Source: Chara braunii
Lineage: Eukaryota > Streptophyta > Charophyceae > Charales > Characeae
Assembly: GCA_003427395.1 (NCBI GenBank)
Contig: BFEA01000117.1
Span: 2,132,932 to 2,188,502, forward strand
Length of the DNA stretch: 55,571 nucleotides
Direction of reading: 5' to 3'
The position numbers and the translations under genes were made by a program. This document shows, piece after piece, positions 33,455 to 44,100 of this stretch. Numbering within the stretch: the stretch's first letter is position 1; every line of letters starts with the position of its first letter. The notes below the pieces were generated by a model that searched no databases, was not told the DNA's origin, and saw only the letters and a program-made list of their open reading frames with translations.

Positions 33455-33636
33455 TTCGTTGAACGCGGACCACCACCCCGTAGCCCCCGACGCGCGCGCG
33501 CACCCTGTGGGACCGCGTTCAATTTTTTCGCGCACGCGCGCGCATCGCGTTTGAACGCGAATGAACGCGGGCTGGGGGGTATGAACGTGCATGTTTGAAT
33601 GTGAACGCGCGTTCCGGCATTCAACCGGTTGCACAA
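33455..33636. repeat. hAT right terminus with GAACGCG cluster
   Basis: TGAACGCG or its complement occurs near 33459, 33515, 33552, 33562 and 33603, with alternating CG tracts between. It ends in the inverted repeat complementary to the left end, then the 8-bp duplication. Confidence 0.65.
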
Positions 33637-33644
33637 CTCCGTGA
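33637..33644. repeat. 8-bp target-site duplication of hAT element, right copy (CTCCGTGA)
   Basis: Identical to 20340-20347. Confidence 0.8.
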
Positions 33645-33890
33645 TACCTGTCACCTCGACGATTTCTGTCAATCTCCTCATCCTTACGTCGCCAGGCATT
33701 GTCGTCCCTCTCTATCGAGCGGTAGTCCGCGAGTGTGCGAGGGTTTCTATCCTCCATGCTCCTCTAAGGGTATGTGTTCCTTCGATCCCATCGCAACGAG
33801 TATGGGGATCCTGACTTGTCTCTGTAAGTCGTGGCTCCCGTCTTTGTTTCAATGTTGGTCATTTGCCTGACCAGTCCCTTCATCATTTCC
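33645..33890 (-). pseudogene. gag: gag middle fragment interrupted by hAT insertion
   Basis: One minus-strand frame from about 33890 contains VEMREMMKGLVRQMTNIE, a stop near 33775, then the ATG at 33757 and the arginine-rich MEDRNPRTLADYRSIERDDN. It remains open to the hAT boundary at 33644 and continues in frame at 20346 on the far side. The start is cut: the preceding sequence is a LINE endonuclease in another frame. It is the linker region between gag capsid and zinc knuckle. Confidence 0.65.
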
Positions 33891-33897
33891 CTCATCT

Positions 33898-34449
33898 CTA
33901 CACATCGTTTAAACTTTGTGCATCCTTTAATGACGTAAGCATCAAGGTGTCCTCTCTGATTGGAGTAGGATTCTGTGAGTCTAGACCCGAGTTGAAAATT
34001 GTGTTCCAATTCCCGACCATGATCAGATTTTCCACATCGGGAACCCACGATGGTAGGGAAGCAAAAAACCTCGTTCTCTTTTTGTACTCCACTGGGGCAT
34101 ATATTGACATGATCGCCCAATCTTCATTTTCTACCGCCAATTTAACTTATACTACTGTACCTCTAGGATCTATAAAAGGATCAATCACTTCAGCATCTAA
34201 ATCCTTATTAATTAAAATGTTTACTCCCCCTCGAGTCTCTTGCGATGGGGCACAAAATTGGGGCCCCTTCCACCATTTCTTAGCATGCTCAATCTTGTCT
34301 AAATCCAATTTTGTTTCCTGTAAACATGCAATGTGCACATTGTGGTTATGCAGCCAAGTCGCCACACTTTCTTTTTTGTATCTGTTTGAAGTATCCCCTA
34401 GACCTCTGACATTCCAAGTTAGGACTCTAAGAGTCTTGGGAAAGACCAT
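33898..34449 (-). pseudogene. LINE ORF2 endonuclease, 5' part only
   Basis: From ATG 34449: LRVLTWNVRGLGD (EEP-family Asn motif), IACLQETKL (catalytic Glu), then one TAA near 34140, then MSIYAP and LIMVGNWNTIFN. The last is normally GDFN, so the catalytic Asp is Asn here. The sequence stops making LINE sense at SLKDAQSLNDV (33898) and becomes gag. The missing end of this domain, including SDH, is present on the other strand at 12440-12620. This apurinic-type endonuclease nicks target DNA for LINE insertion; this copy is dead. Confidence 0.85.
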
Positions 34450-34699
34450 CAGACTTCAGACTGGTCATTGCTGCCTAAAACTTGGATGCGGGTTGCGGGT
34501 TCCCTCTCTTCTCTTTCTTCTGCAGACTTGTTACCTTGGGAGCCGGAGGCTGTCGCCCACTCATGGAGAACCGGGTCACGGGGTGTCAGCTGTTGCTGAA
34601 CATCTGTCTTGTGCAGTCAATCTGCCACTGGTACGACATTCCACTTTTTCCCTATTATGATATCTTTTAATATTTTTGTGTCTGATGTCAGAAAATGTG

Positions 34700-36551
34700 T
34701 CATTGGATTCCAGTGTACTTGCAGTTGTTGCCACTACTCCTTTCTTTCATCCAGGGAGATCAAACTGAGAAACGCAAAGTGTAGAATTGTCTTACCCTCT
34801 CCTGGATTATAAAGCATATATCTAATCATTTTCGGTTTCTGTAGTAATACCACTGTACGCATATCCTTAAGCACCACCGACTGGGCCATGCTTACCATAG
34901 TACCCTCTGTAGGTTGCGACTGTACTGGGACCAGTGGGATCTCCAATACCTCGTCGCTCTCTTTTGCTATGAGTAAGCACATTCCCAACTAGGTGGTTGT
35001 GCAAATCAAAGGGACTAAGCAATGCCTGACCACCACATTGGCCTTGTCCTTCCTTGACAGGGTCTTCATCGGGGCGGCAAAACTCAGTTCCTCCTTTGCC
35101 CCACTTGCACCTAAGCCTCTTTCGACTGACAGACCCATTTGACCGTGTTTCCGCTCTTTGTTCTTCGAGCTCACCGTTAGATTCGAAGTGCTTTCTAAAG
35201 TAGCTAGAACCATCTTTCAACCTGCTTCTCTTCGCAAGGTCTGGAACTGAGGGGGATGGGCTTCTTCTCTTCCCATGGAAACCCGTATCAAGTCCCTTCT
35301 TATTATTTTTCTTATTTTTCCTTAGGATCTTGACACCCGATTTTTTCGCTGGTTTTTTTGCTTTAAACCGCAGTCCCTCTTTCCCTTCCTCCTCTCCCTC
35401 CGACCCATCCTCTTTCCGCATTTTCTCGTCCCCCTAATGTTCCAAACTAACACCTCCTGTTTCAGAGGTATGTCTGTGTTCTCCGGGGGGAGGGGGGTTC
35501 TGACCTCCCAAACCAAGGCCCGCGGGCTCTTTGAAGTTAAACCACCGGTCCCCCCGCCAACCGAAATCCCTCGGCCCGGTGAGCTAGGGCCGGGTTGTAC
35601 GGAGGGGCGGCGACCATCGTTCGTCACAGGCGGATTCAATCTCGCCATTCGCAAGCGCCAACTTTGCCGATGTTTTGTGCTCAGAAAAATTCATCAAAAG
35701 GTATGCAAATTTTAGGGTCCATAGATTAAATCGTGATCTTTCAAGGAAAAATATTATAATAAATAAATAAAATTATTTTGACCGTCAAATATTTGTCGCG
35801 CCGATTTTGTGCGTTTTTGCAAATTCTATTTTTTCAGGTCCAGCCGGATTTTCACTTTGTACTGCCGGTACCCCTGAAATTTATGACGTCAGGGGGACTA
35901 CCGGTACCCCTGAGGTTTCTGACGTCAGGGTGACCGGTGGTTTAAAACCCAGAGCCTTCGAATCCAACTTTTCCACTAGTTTCAAGAGTTCTGGGTTCTT
36001 CTCACTAAAATCTTCGACAAGCTCTTTTGCCCCCTGAGCGGATCCTTTGCCAACTGCTTTTTTTTCCATCTGCAGATTCATACCTTTTTTCTCCTCATCT
36101 CCCGTTTGTCCCTTTTCGACCTCTTTGCTTCCCTCCTCTTCCTTCCGGACCTCCCTCGTCTTTTCCTCTTCGTCATGCCCGTTCTTTTTGACTTTTCCTT
36201 CTTCCCCATTCTCCTTCTCTTCATCCTTCGCACCCTTCATCTCTTGGTCCTCCATCCCTTCAGGAAATTTCTCGTTTTTCTTGACGTCTCGCTGCCGAGT
36301 CGCATCTCTGTTTTTTTAGGATTTTTCCCTCCACTTTTTTTTTTGTCTCTTTCCATCTCCTGCATACTTTGTCTTTGAACCAGACCCCGATGCTGACTTT
36401 TGTGTCGGCTGTCTCTTCTCCTTCTCCACTTTTCCCCTCCCATTCCCTTTAGCTTTATCGGTCTTTTTCTCCTCTCCCTCCTTCCGGGAATTTTCATTCT
36501 CTCTCTTTTGTGGGTCCTGCGAACCAGCCTTCGTTGCCCTGTTTTTCTCAT
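34700..36551 (-). pseudogene. LINE ORF1 C-terminal region, charged and frame-broken
   Basis: Lysine/glutamate-rich frames at 36551-36237, 36255-35881 and 35421-34867, and a more structured one at 34988-34734. They fit the low-complexity tail of a LINE ORF1 split by frameshifts and by the dispersed repeat at 35645-35840. Position between the ORF1 core (36.6-37.5 kb) and endonuclease supports the assignment. Confidence 0.5.
35645..35840 (+). repeat. Dispersed ~180-bp repeat, copy 3
   Basis: Matches 16955-17135 in block order (CTTTG..GAT..T.TGTGCTC, GTCCATAGA, GGAAAAATAT, GACCGT, CGCGCCGATT). It lies inside the LINE ORF1 region and breaks its frame, so it looks like an insertion. Confidence 0.6.
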
Positions 36552-36639
36552 TACCCTTGCCCCCCTCCTTTTCCTTATCCCCTTTGTTCTCTTTCCCTTT
36601 CCCTTTGCTTACCTCTCGTCCCCTTTTCCCTCTTTCATA

Positions 36640-37451
36640 TCCTAGTTACCTTTCCCATCCTTTACCGCATTTTTATAGTTATCCCTTCGAGGGAAGTCAA
36701 CATCCATGTATGTGTGGAAGAACCTTCTGCTTAGACTACACCATAGTGAGTCCGAGCAGGCGACCTCCAATTCAATGTAGTCATCCTCTCCTAAATCAAT
36801 CACTAACTGCTTTTTTTATTTCAAACGGGCCAGCGGCGACATGCCAAATTTAATCGTCCATAGGTCCTGTGAGATTGGGTCTGCGAAGGCCGGGGTCACC
36901 CGAAGGATGTTCCCGGACGCTTCCTTCACCGCGCCCTTAATGTGGGGCAGATAATTGATTCTCTGTCATCCATGGACCAAAGGAGATCATATATTTTCGT
37001 TTATCCAATTCGATAACATCTCTTCCCTTTTGTAGCATCCATTGTGCTATCCCCTTCGCACTCGCTACGTAGGTTATCAGATTCTTGCCCTCATCGACCC
37101 AGTCTTAGCCGAACCTTCTTCATATATCCTTACTAGCTTATTCTTGACTTTGACTGGGACTAATGTCGCATGATCCCCAAAATGGACTGACACTGCATGC
37201 TGACGGAGCCAATCAGATTGAACTTGATAAACATTCTTGTTGGCGACTACTTTTACGAAGTCTGGCCCCGACTCCACTATCTCTGGTGCAAACTCATCGG
37301 GAAGGATTCCCTTCAAATAACATTCCTCTAACACTTCCTTGACTCTTTGCGCCACCTGCGAGGACAAAGGGAACTGGTTCCCTGACTCCGAGGTAGCCAT
37401 CGTTAAATCCCCCTTCCAATTTTGGCCAAAATAAGCAAAATCCACTTTCAA
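36640..37451 (-). pseudogene. LINE ORF1 core (DUF4283-like)
   Basis: The frame from 37451 has MATSESGNQFPLSSQVAQRV and an N-terminal region, then a shift to a frame with IAQWMLQKGR, MISFGPWMTENQL, then another with GAVKEASGNILRVTPAFADP and LWTIKFGMSPLARLK, then CSLSRRFFHTYMDVDFPRR. The W/FGPWM and VTPAFADP..LW..KFGM pattern is like the nucleic-acid-binding N-terminal domain of plant LINE ORF1. At least two frameshifts. Further upstream, 37872-37606 may be the 5' start of the same element. Confidence 0.55.
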
Positions 37452-37872
37452 TTGAATCTGAAGATATACTAATAAAAGTAGAGATAGTGAAAAATAAAAT
37501 TAATCCTACGCCTAGAATTGACCTCCGAGACCGTTGCATCCTTTCACTGCATCCCGGGTGGTTGCAAAGATATTACCAGAGCAAATAGCACAGCTCGTTC
37601 TCTAGTTACTTCTCTTGGAAACTGTAGGTTGCTGCCGTTGTCTCCTCCGATTCTCTGCTTCCGGCGACCTGCACCCTCGTCGCACGTCCCCGACCGCCTA
37701 TGGAGTTGCTCCTAGGCCTCCCGCCACGAAAGGAGAGGAGGTGGTAGTTCCGACCCACCAAGCCTCTCTTCCCTAACGCAGGCGACCCTCCACTGAAAAA
37801 GCTCCCCATAGGGAGGTCCCCGATTTTTCGAGGTTCGCTCCTTTGTCTTCCATAGCAGGCTGAAAACCCCAT

Positions 37873-39340
37873 AGGATATCCGCCTGAAAGCTGCCTTCAC
37901 CTAACCCTAATTAGCATTGAGCGCCAAGCGCCGCCGCTTCGGCGCTTAGCACCGGATTAGCGCAGCATGAGCGCCCGAAGGCGAAAGCCTGCTTGCAGTT
38001 TGTAGCACCATGGGCTTTGGGTGAGAAGTTTTCAGGGAGGACCGCGGGGGCGGTTTGTTTGTTGTTTGCGCTTCTGCAGCACTCGTGCGTTTCCAAGCTT
38101 CCTTGGCCGAACCCTTGAGGGACTATTGATTTTCAAGAGTTGTTGGGCCCTTCTCCTGACGCCATTCAAAAGTTACAAAACTGTACCACTGTCTTTTTGC
38201 ATCCTTTGGGCCTGATCCCACTACTACGCTACAGCCCAGTTACACTGTAGTTTGCGGATCCCACCACTTTCCGACTTCGTCGCAGCCACCGAAATATTTT
38301 GCCATACTTCCGTTTGTATGTGTCGTGGCAGCACCTCCGCGAATGGTGCAAGCGTAGTTGCTACAAATTTTGTGTAGGCCGTGAGGGCATCTCTGCAGCC
38401 AAAAAGAGGGCGCAATTTTTTTTTTTTTTTTTTTTTTTTGTCTTTCGTCCGTTTGCAGCATTTCTACTGGCTGCCCTCTGCAACAGCCCACAAAGAACTG
38501 CCGTGGGTTCAGGAAAAGCACCGAAGAAGTCGCCCTGGTGGGATCCAATTTTCCTTTTTCGTCCCGCCACGGCCGCAGCCATCTTTGTAGTGCTTTTTGG
38601 CGACTACAGTCGTAGTGTAGTGGTGGGATCAGACCCTTTGTCCAGCACTGTCGCCGTTTTTTTTTTGGAATACCGTCGCCGTTTCAAGAGTGCTATGTGG
38701 CGATGGGCCGAAAACTCTGGAAAAAATGCAACTCTTGAAATCGTCTGACAGCTCTTGAAACATTTCCCTGTTTCAAGAGTGCGGTGGGGAGGCCCCAAGT
38801 GGGCGATGAGACGCTGCTGGACTTTCCTTGCTGGATCTGGCAGTCTATACGATTCGGTCATGTCTGATGTAAGGGTTCGCCAGCACGGCACGTGCAGCGG
38901 CCAACCTCGCCATCTACTTCGATGCCGCGCCAGCATGGCAAGCTGGCAGGGGTTTGAAAGCCGCTTTCCACTTCAGAACTGGAGGTGGTGGTCGGATAGG
39001 CGCGGCGCCTAGCCATGAACGATAGCGATGACTTGGCGCCAAGTGGCGCGGCACTGCCTGACTTGCAATGGAATGCTTCAAAACACTGAGATCTCTGGTA
39101 CACGAGTAAACTACTATATCGTAGCGAATGGAATGTCATCTCAGTGCTGAGATGCAATTTATGCTGACGGAAGTGAATTCGCGTGGTCTGTTTCGGCCGA
39201 TTGCTCTTTAGCCCAGAGTGGCCAGTGGCAGGGGACTTGGACGTGCGATTTGCGTCGAGAATAAACCCGGATCTAGTAGAGAAGACTGCGAGAGAGTTTT
39301 CGTAGGGTCTTATACGCGTGACCCTGTATGGTGTTGCGTG
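37873..39340. other. Upstream region of LITAF gene
   Basis: No gene recognised. Contains a GCGC-rich palindromic patch near 37920-37980, a T tract (about 38417-38439), and an inverted-repeat cluster of GTTTCAAGAG/CTCTTGAAAC at 38681-38779 with an 11-bp perfect stem (38752-38762 with 38769-38779, 6-nt loop). The gene's promoter should lie here; no TATA box stands out. Confidence 0.45.
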
Positions 39341-39349
39341 TGTTTGTGT

Positions 39350-39470
<121 letters not shown>

Positions 39471-39940
39471 ATGGGTTTCTCGAGTGTTGAGGGGGAGAAT
39501 TGCGCAGTGAAGGGTCAGTCGGACAACGGTTTCCCCGGGCCTACGTCTGTGGCAGGAGGATCTGCACACACGCCATCGCCTCCTCGAACGCATCCATCTC
39601 CTGTACCTCAGAATCGAAGGCTTATTCAGAACAGCGGAACGATTGACGATTCTCTGTGGGAAGTCATGGAGGCAAACCCGGCCAAAACCGCGGACGCGAT
39701 GAGAAGCGCTAATGGAGTGCCGTGCACGACATCGGTGGCGCAAGGGATCCCGGTCGCCGCTAATCAGATGCGACCTTTCCACGTGGCACCAGTCGACAAT
39801 CCCATGGCGGAAGGGATGATGCCACCGAACGCGATCTTCATGAACCCTGCTGGACTCCCCTTAAGGAAAACTTGCTTCGGCGATACGCCCGCTCCCTTCA
39901 TTTGTCCCCATTGCTCGAAACCTGGGCTCTCCAGGGTCAA
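39471..39940 (+). CDS. LITAF gene exon 1
   Basis: Starts at ATG after the microsatellite leader and ends AGG GTC AA before GTAAGT at 39941 (strong donor). Encodes residues 1-156 and two bases of codon 157, including the first zinc-ligand pair CPHC. Confidence 0.85.
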
Positions 39941-41128
39941 GTAAGTACACGTACATTTCGTTCTATGCACTCTAGAACTTTCTAGTGGATTTCATTTCAG
40001 TTTTCTATGCTGGAAGCCACAGAAAAGTTACTCTACTTTGTCTCCCTGCGAGTTCATCCTGTTAATCACTGAATCAAAATTAATCGAGCGACGATCGCCT
40101 CCCCCTCTCCCAAATCTCGGGACGTACGCAGGCTATTCTATTCTACTGGTAGTCGTGTCTCCCTTTTGTGCGGCTTTCTACCGCGTTCCTTTTTTTGTTT
40201 TTTTAGTCCGATGATAATACCTCTACCGCGTTCTGTCTTCTCCGCTTCTTGTCTTCTCCTTAATCCATCGAAGCGATTCTTCTTCTTCCGCTTCTTCTTA
40301 CTCAGAAGGATGGGGAGGATTGTCGGTGGTGGGCGGCACGGCAGGGTTACGAGGAAAGCCCCTTGAAGATGATCGGAGCGCAATCCCCCTTCAGATCGAA
40401 ACGCGTCGGGGATTGTGCGCGTGAGCTGAGGTGAGTACGCGCGGCTATGTATTGATGTGCTTTCGAAGCGTGTAAGAAAGGCAGTTGGCCACTGTTTCCA
40501 CTTAGCCGTTTGGTTGAGTGTTTACCTCTTAACGTGGAGGTCGCGTGTTCGATCATTGGATCGGTGCGGACGGACAGATGGTTGTCTGGAGTGAGAATGC
40601 AATTCTTATTCTTCTACTTCTACTTCTTATTTCGTGATTCGTTTCTGATGCTTCTCCTTCTTTTTTCTTCTTCGATGGAATCGTTTCCCTTCTTCATCTC
40701 TACTGAGAACTGGGCATGCGGAGATGTAATGCTTATCTGTTGAAGCATGTGCGAGAAACAGGTTATGCCCACTATTTCCCTATGCTGTGGCTCTTCTTGT
40801 TCTTTTTATTGTCCTTGGTCTTGGTCGAAACGCGTAGGAACGCGTAGAGCAATGTGCATGCGGATCGTGACGGATTGCTTGCGAAGCATGTACGGAAAGC
40901 AACTCTGTCCAGTGCTTGTCACTAGTGTGTTGCTTCTTTCATGGAATCGTTTCTTCTTCTTCTTCGTCCTTCTTCCGTACATGGCGCATGGATTGCTTGC
41001 GAAGCATGTACGGAAAGCAACTCTGTCCACGGCTTGTCACTAGTGTGTTGCTTCTCGGAACGTCTGTGGCCATTACGCGGCCTCAGCTCGTTCTTCTCGT
41101 CTGTCCTCGCCATTGTCGTGTCATTGAA

Positions 41129-41174
<46 letters not shown>

Positions 41175-44100
41175 GTCTCTCTCTCTCTCTCTCTTCGTCT
41201 CTTTTTCCCTCTTTTTGTCTCTCGTTCTCTCTCTTCGTCTCTATTTCTCTCTCTTCGTCTCTTTTTCTCTCTTTCCCTTTCTGGTGTACTACCGGTAGGA
41301 GTGATTAATATGAGAGTATTTGAGAATATTCGGTTTTCCCTTGAACATAATGTGCCATCTGTGACGATCTTCGATATCTGCCAGTGTTCCATTATACAGC
41401 AGACGGTAGATCAAACGTCTCCTGTGTCCTCTTGTCCCTCCACTGTCTTGTCGTGGAACGCAATGTAGATAAATCCACTCCCTCCCCCCCCCCTCTTTTC
41501 CCCGCCCGCTTTCCTCTTGGAAGTAGTGAATGCTTCGATGATTTTTTTGTTTTTGTTTTTGTTTTTGGTTGTAATTGTCGGTTCCGTCGTTGAATAGTAC
41601 CCGTGGTGTTTTCGATGGCAGACAACAGATCGACTGCATCTACCCGCGTTCTATTTCCGGGCCAGACAACAGATCGACTGATGTTTTCATCATTTCGACG
41701 CTCTCGTGATGATGATATGAAGATTAGTTTTTGACCGACGGGTGGTTTCGACGCTCTCGTGATGATGATGATGATTAGTTTTTGACCGACGGGTCGTTTG
41801 TCTCCGCCTGCAGCGCAACTGCTTGCATTTCGTTCCCGGTTCTCTCTCTCGTTTTCAGACCCGCGCTTTCCCTTTTTTATTAAAAAAAAAAAAAAGAACC
41901 TTGGAAGTTCTGGCTCCATATCCATTCTGGGGAGCATGAGTCCGGTTCCTTTTCCTATTTTTGCTAGTAAATAATTCTCATCTTTCCTCTCTGATGTGTC
42001 CTGATCCTGATTCGTCCACCGAGACTGCAGAGGCGAAACTCGAGCATCTTTTTAAGCTGTAGCGGGCGACCTCACGGACCTTTTAGCTTAGTGCCAAATT
42101 GTAATTAAGCTAATATGGCTGATATGGCCATATAGCTTATTAGTTAATTAGTTAATTAGTTAATTAGTTATTAGTTATTAGTTAGTTAGCGATCGTCTTC
42201 TCTTACCAGCGAATAGCCTTCAAACTTGGTTAGTCTCCGCCTTCCCCCCTAATAGAACGTACGGTCATTAGTTAAGTTACGGATCGTCTTTTCTTTTACC
42301 AGCGTCCTCTCCCCGAATAGAACGTACGGTCATTAGTTAAGTTACGGATCGTCTTTTCTTTTAACAGTGAATAGCCTTCAAACTTAGTTTGTGTTAATAA
42401 TCAAATTATCCTTCGGCCTAGCTTTCAAGTTTCCAGTGGTGATCTTATTCCTATTCAACAAAATTGCAAGTCAACCATCAAACAAAATATAAGATAAAAC
42501 CGAATTTTAAAGTCTCCGCCTTCCCCCCTAATAGAACGTACGGTCATTCGTTAAGTTAACGGATCGTCTTTTCTTTTACCAGCGAATATAGCCTTCAAGC
42601 TTGGTTAGTCGCCGTCTTCCCCCGAATCGAACGTAGGGTCATTAAAACCGTAATTCGGTCATATAACCGTCAAATACCGTGCTTTCTATTCGGGCCAAGA
42701 GGGTAGCAATTTCTCAGCCCGTGCGGCTTTTCTCTTTTTTAGCTGTAGTGTTATCATCGGATGGGTAAATTTTCGGGAAAAGTTATAAATCCTCCCCGCG
42801 GCAAAAGAGTTCTCCTCTTCCTTTTCCCTCTTCCCCCCTCCCCCCCGATAGACTTGAGCCGGATGGGGGAAGATGTCTAACCTTTGCCACGAGCTTTCCT
42901 TCTTTTCTTTTTTTTCTTTTTTTTCACCATGGGGGGGCCTGTCGCACCTTTAGCCACGGTCAAGCTCTTTTTTTTAATTATTATTATTATTTTTTTACCA
43001 CCAGTTTTCAGGGTTAATCGCTCGTCTTTGCACATTTAAGGGTTCCATGTCTATATTGCCGCTTCCTTTGAAAAATGTCGATCCATCGAAAATATTCGTC
43101 GTGTCCTTTCTTTTTTTTTGGGGGGGGGGGGGAAGCTATTCCATCCATCGACAACGTACAAAATGAACGAACGGATCAAGCTTGCTCTGCAGTTGATTGT
43201 TTTCCCGGGCCAAACAAATGTCTACGTATGCTTCGTCTGTTTCTTGATCGTCTCGTCGTATTCTTGATTTCGGCCGTTCTTTTTTTATTTTTTTTATTTT
43301 TTTTTTATTTTTTTTGCCGTTCTATTTACTTCCAGCATAGAGTTGGTAAATATTTATCTATAACGTAAATATTTATTTATCTATCAAGCCGTTCTCCTAA
43401 TGGTTATCCTTCCATATCGCCATCCATTTATACCTCTCTGCCTAATCAAGCCGTTCAAATCCGAGTAGGGGCAACGGTTCAAATCCGAATAGGGCCCACG
43501 GTTTTGCCGAAAGGGGTGTAGAGGCTCCTCGTGAGGTACCGTCTTCACCCGAATATGACGACTGCCATTTGCGCTGCATCTGAACTGAGAGTTGGGCCAA
43601 ATACGGACTGTTGGGCCAAATGCAGACATGATGACCGTACGTTCTATTCGGGGGAAGACGGGTAGTGCTCCGTTTGTGCAGGGAATGAATGGAACGACGG
43701 ATGAACTGGAAGATAGATGGATCGCTCATCACTCTAGAGGGATTCATATATATTCTGTTTTTTTTTTTTTTCGTTTTTGTGCTCTGATATTCATGTGACG
43801 ATATATATATCGTCTTCTCCCTGTCTGCCTACGGTTTACGTGGCAGTTCTGTTTGACGATATATACCACGAGTACGATAGCATCCTGCTACGGTTTTGCT
43901 GGCTTGTCTTGTCAGGTTGAGCGTCTGTGGTCGGGACCGTCACCACGTGGCCATGCTGTGCCTCTAGTGCCAGTCTGGCTGTGACAGACCTTTCTTTGTT
44001 TCGTTCGTGGGTGTTTTGTGATGGGGGGGTGTGAATCGACATGACTCCGTAGAGTTTTCCATCGAGTGTGGGTGAGTGATAGCCTGCTTTGATTTTCGTC

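Larger units (their letters stand above)
20348..33636 (+). mobile_element. 13.3-kb hAT-superfamily DNA transposon inserted in gag
   Basis: The left end starts CTGTGTTACCGCG; the complement of the right end starts TTGTGCAACCGG. Eight of the first eleven bases match, with the outermost base differing as in maize Ac. Both ends are flanked by CTCCGTGA. Both subterminal regions are rich in GAACGCG/CGCGTTC. Deleting 20348-33636 plus one 8-bp copy brings the gag ATG at 33757 and the frame at 20274 into register (186 bases apart, 62 codons). A hAT transposase lies 0.6 kb from the left end on the plus strand. The remaining 8 kb has no gene I recognise and includes an 18-unit minisatellite and an 808-bp gap. 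It may be a giant autonomous element or one enlarged by nested insertions. Confidence 0.75.

Noticed and set aside
32159-33757. Long open frames across the 808-bp gap
   Set aside because: N bases translate as X and carry no stops, so the length is artificial. Only the gag-like start at 33757-33645 is meaningful.
33764-34660. Plus-strand 265-codon frame at 33863-34660
   Set aside because: Antisense of the LINE endonuclease, whose catalytic motifs are clear on the minus strand.
38752-38779. Hairpin resembling a rho-independent terminator
   Set aside because: No T tract follows, and the genome is eukaryotic.
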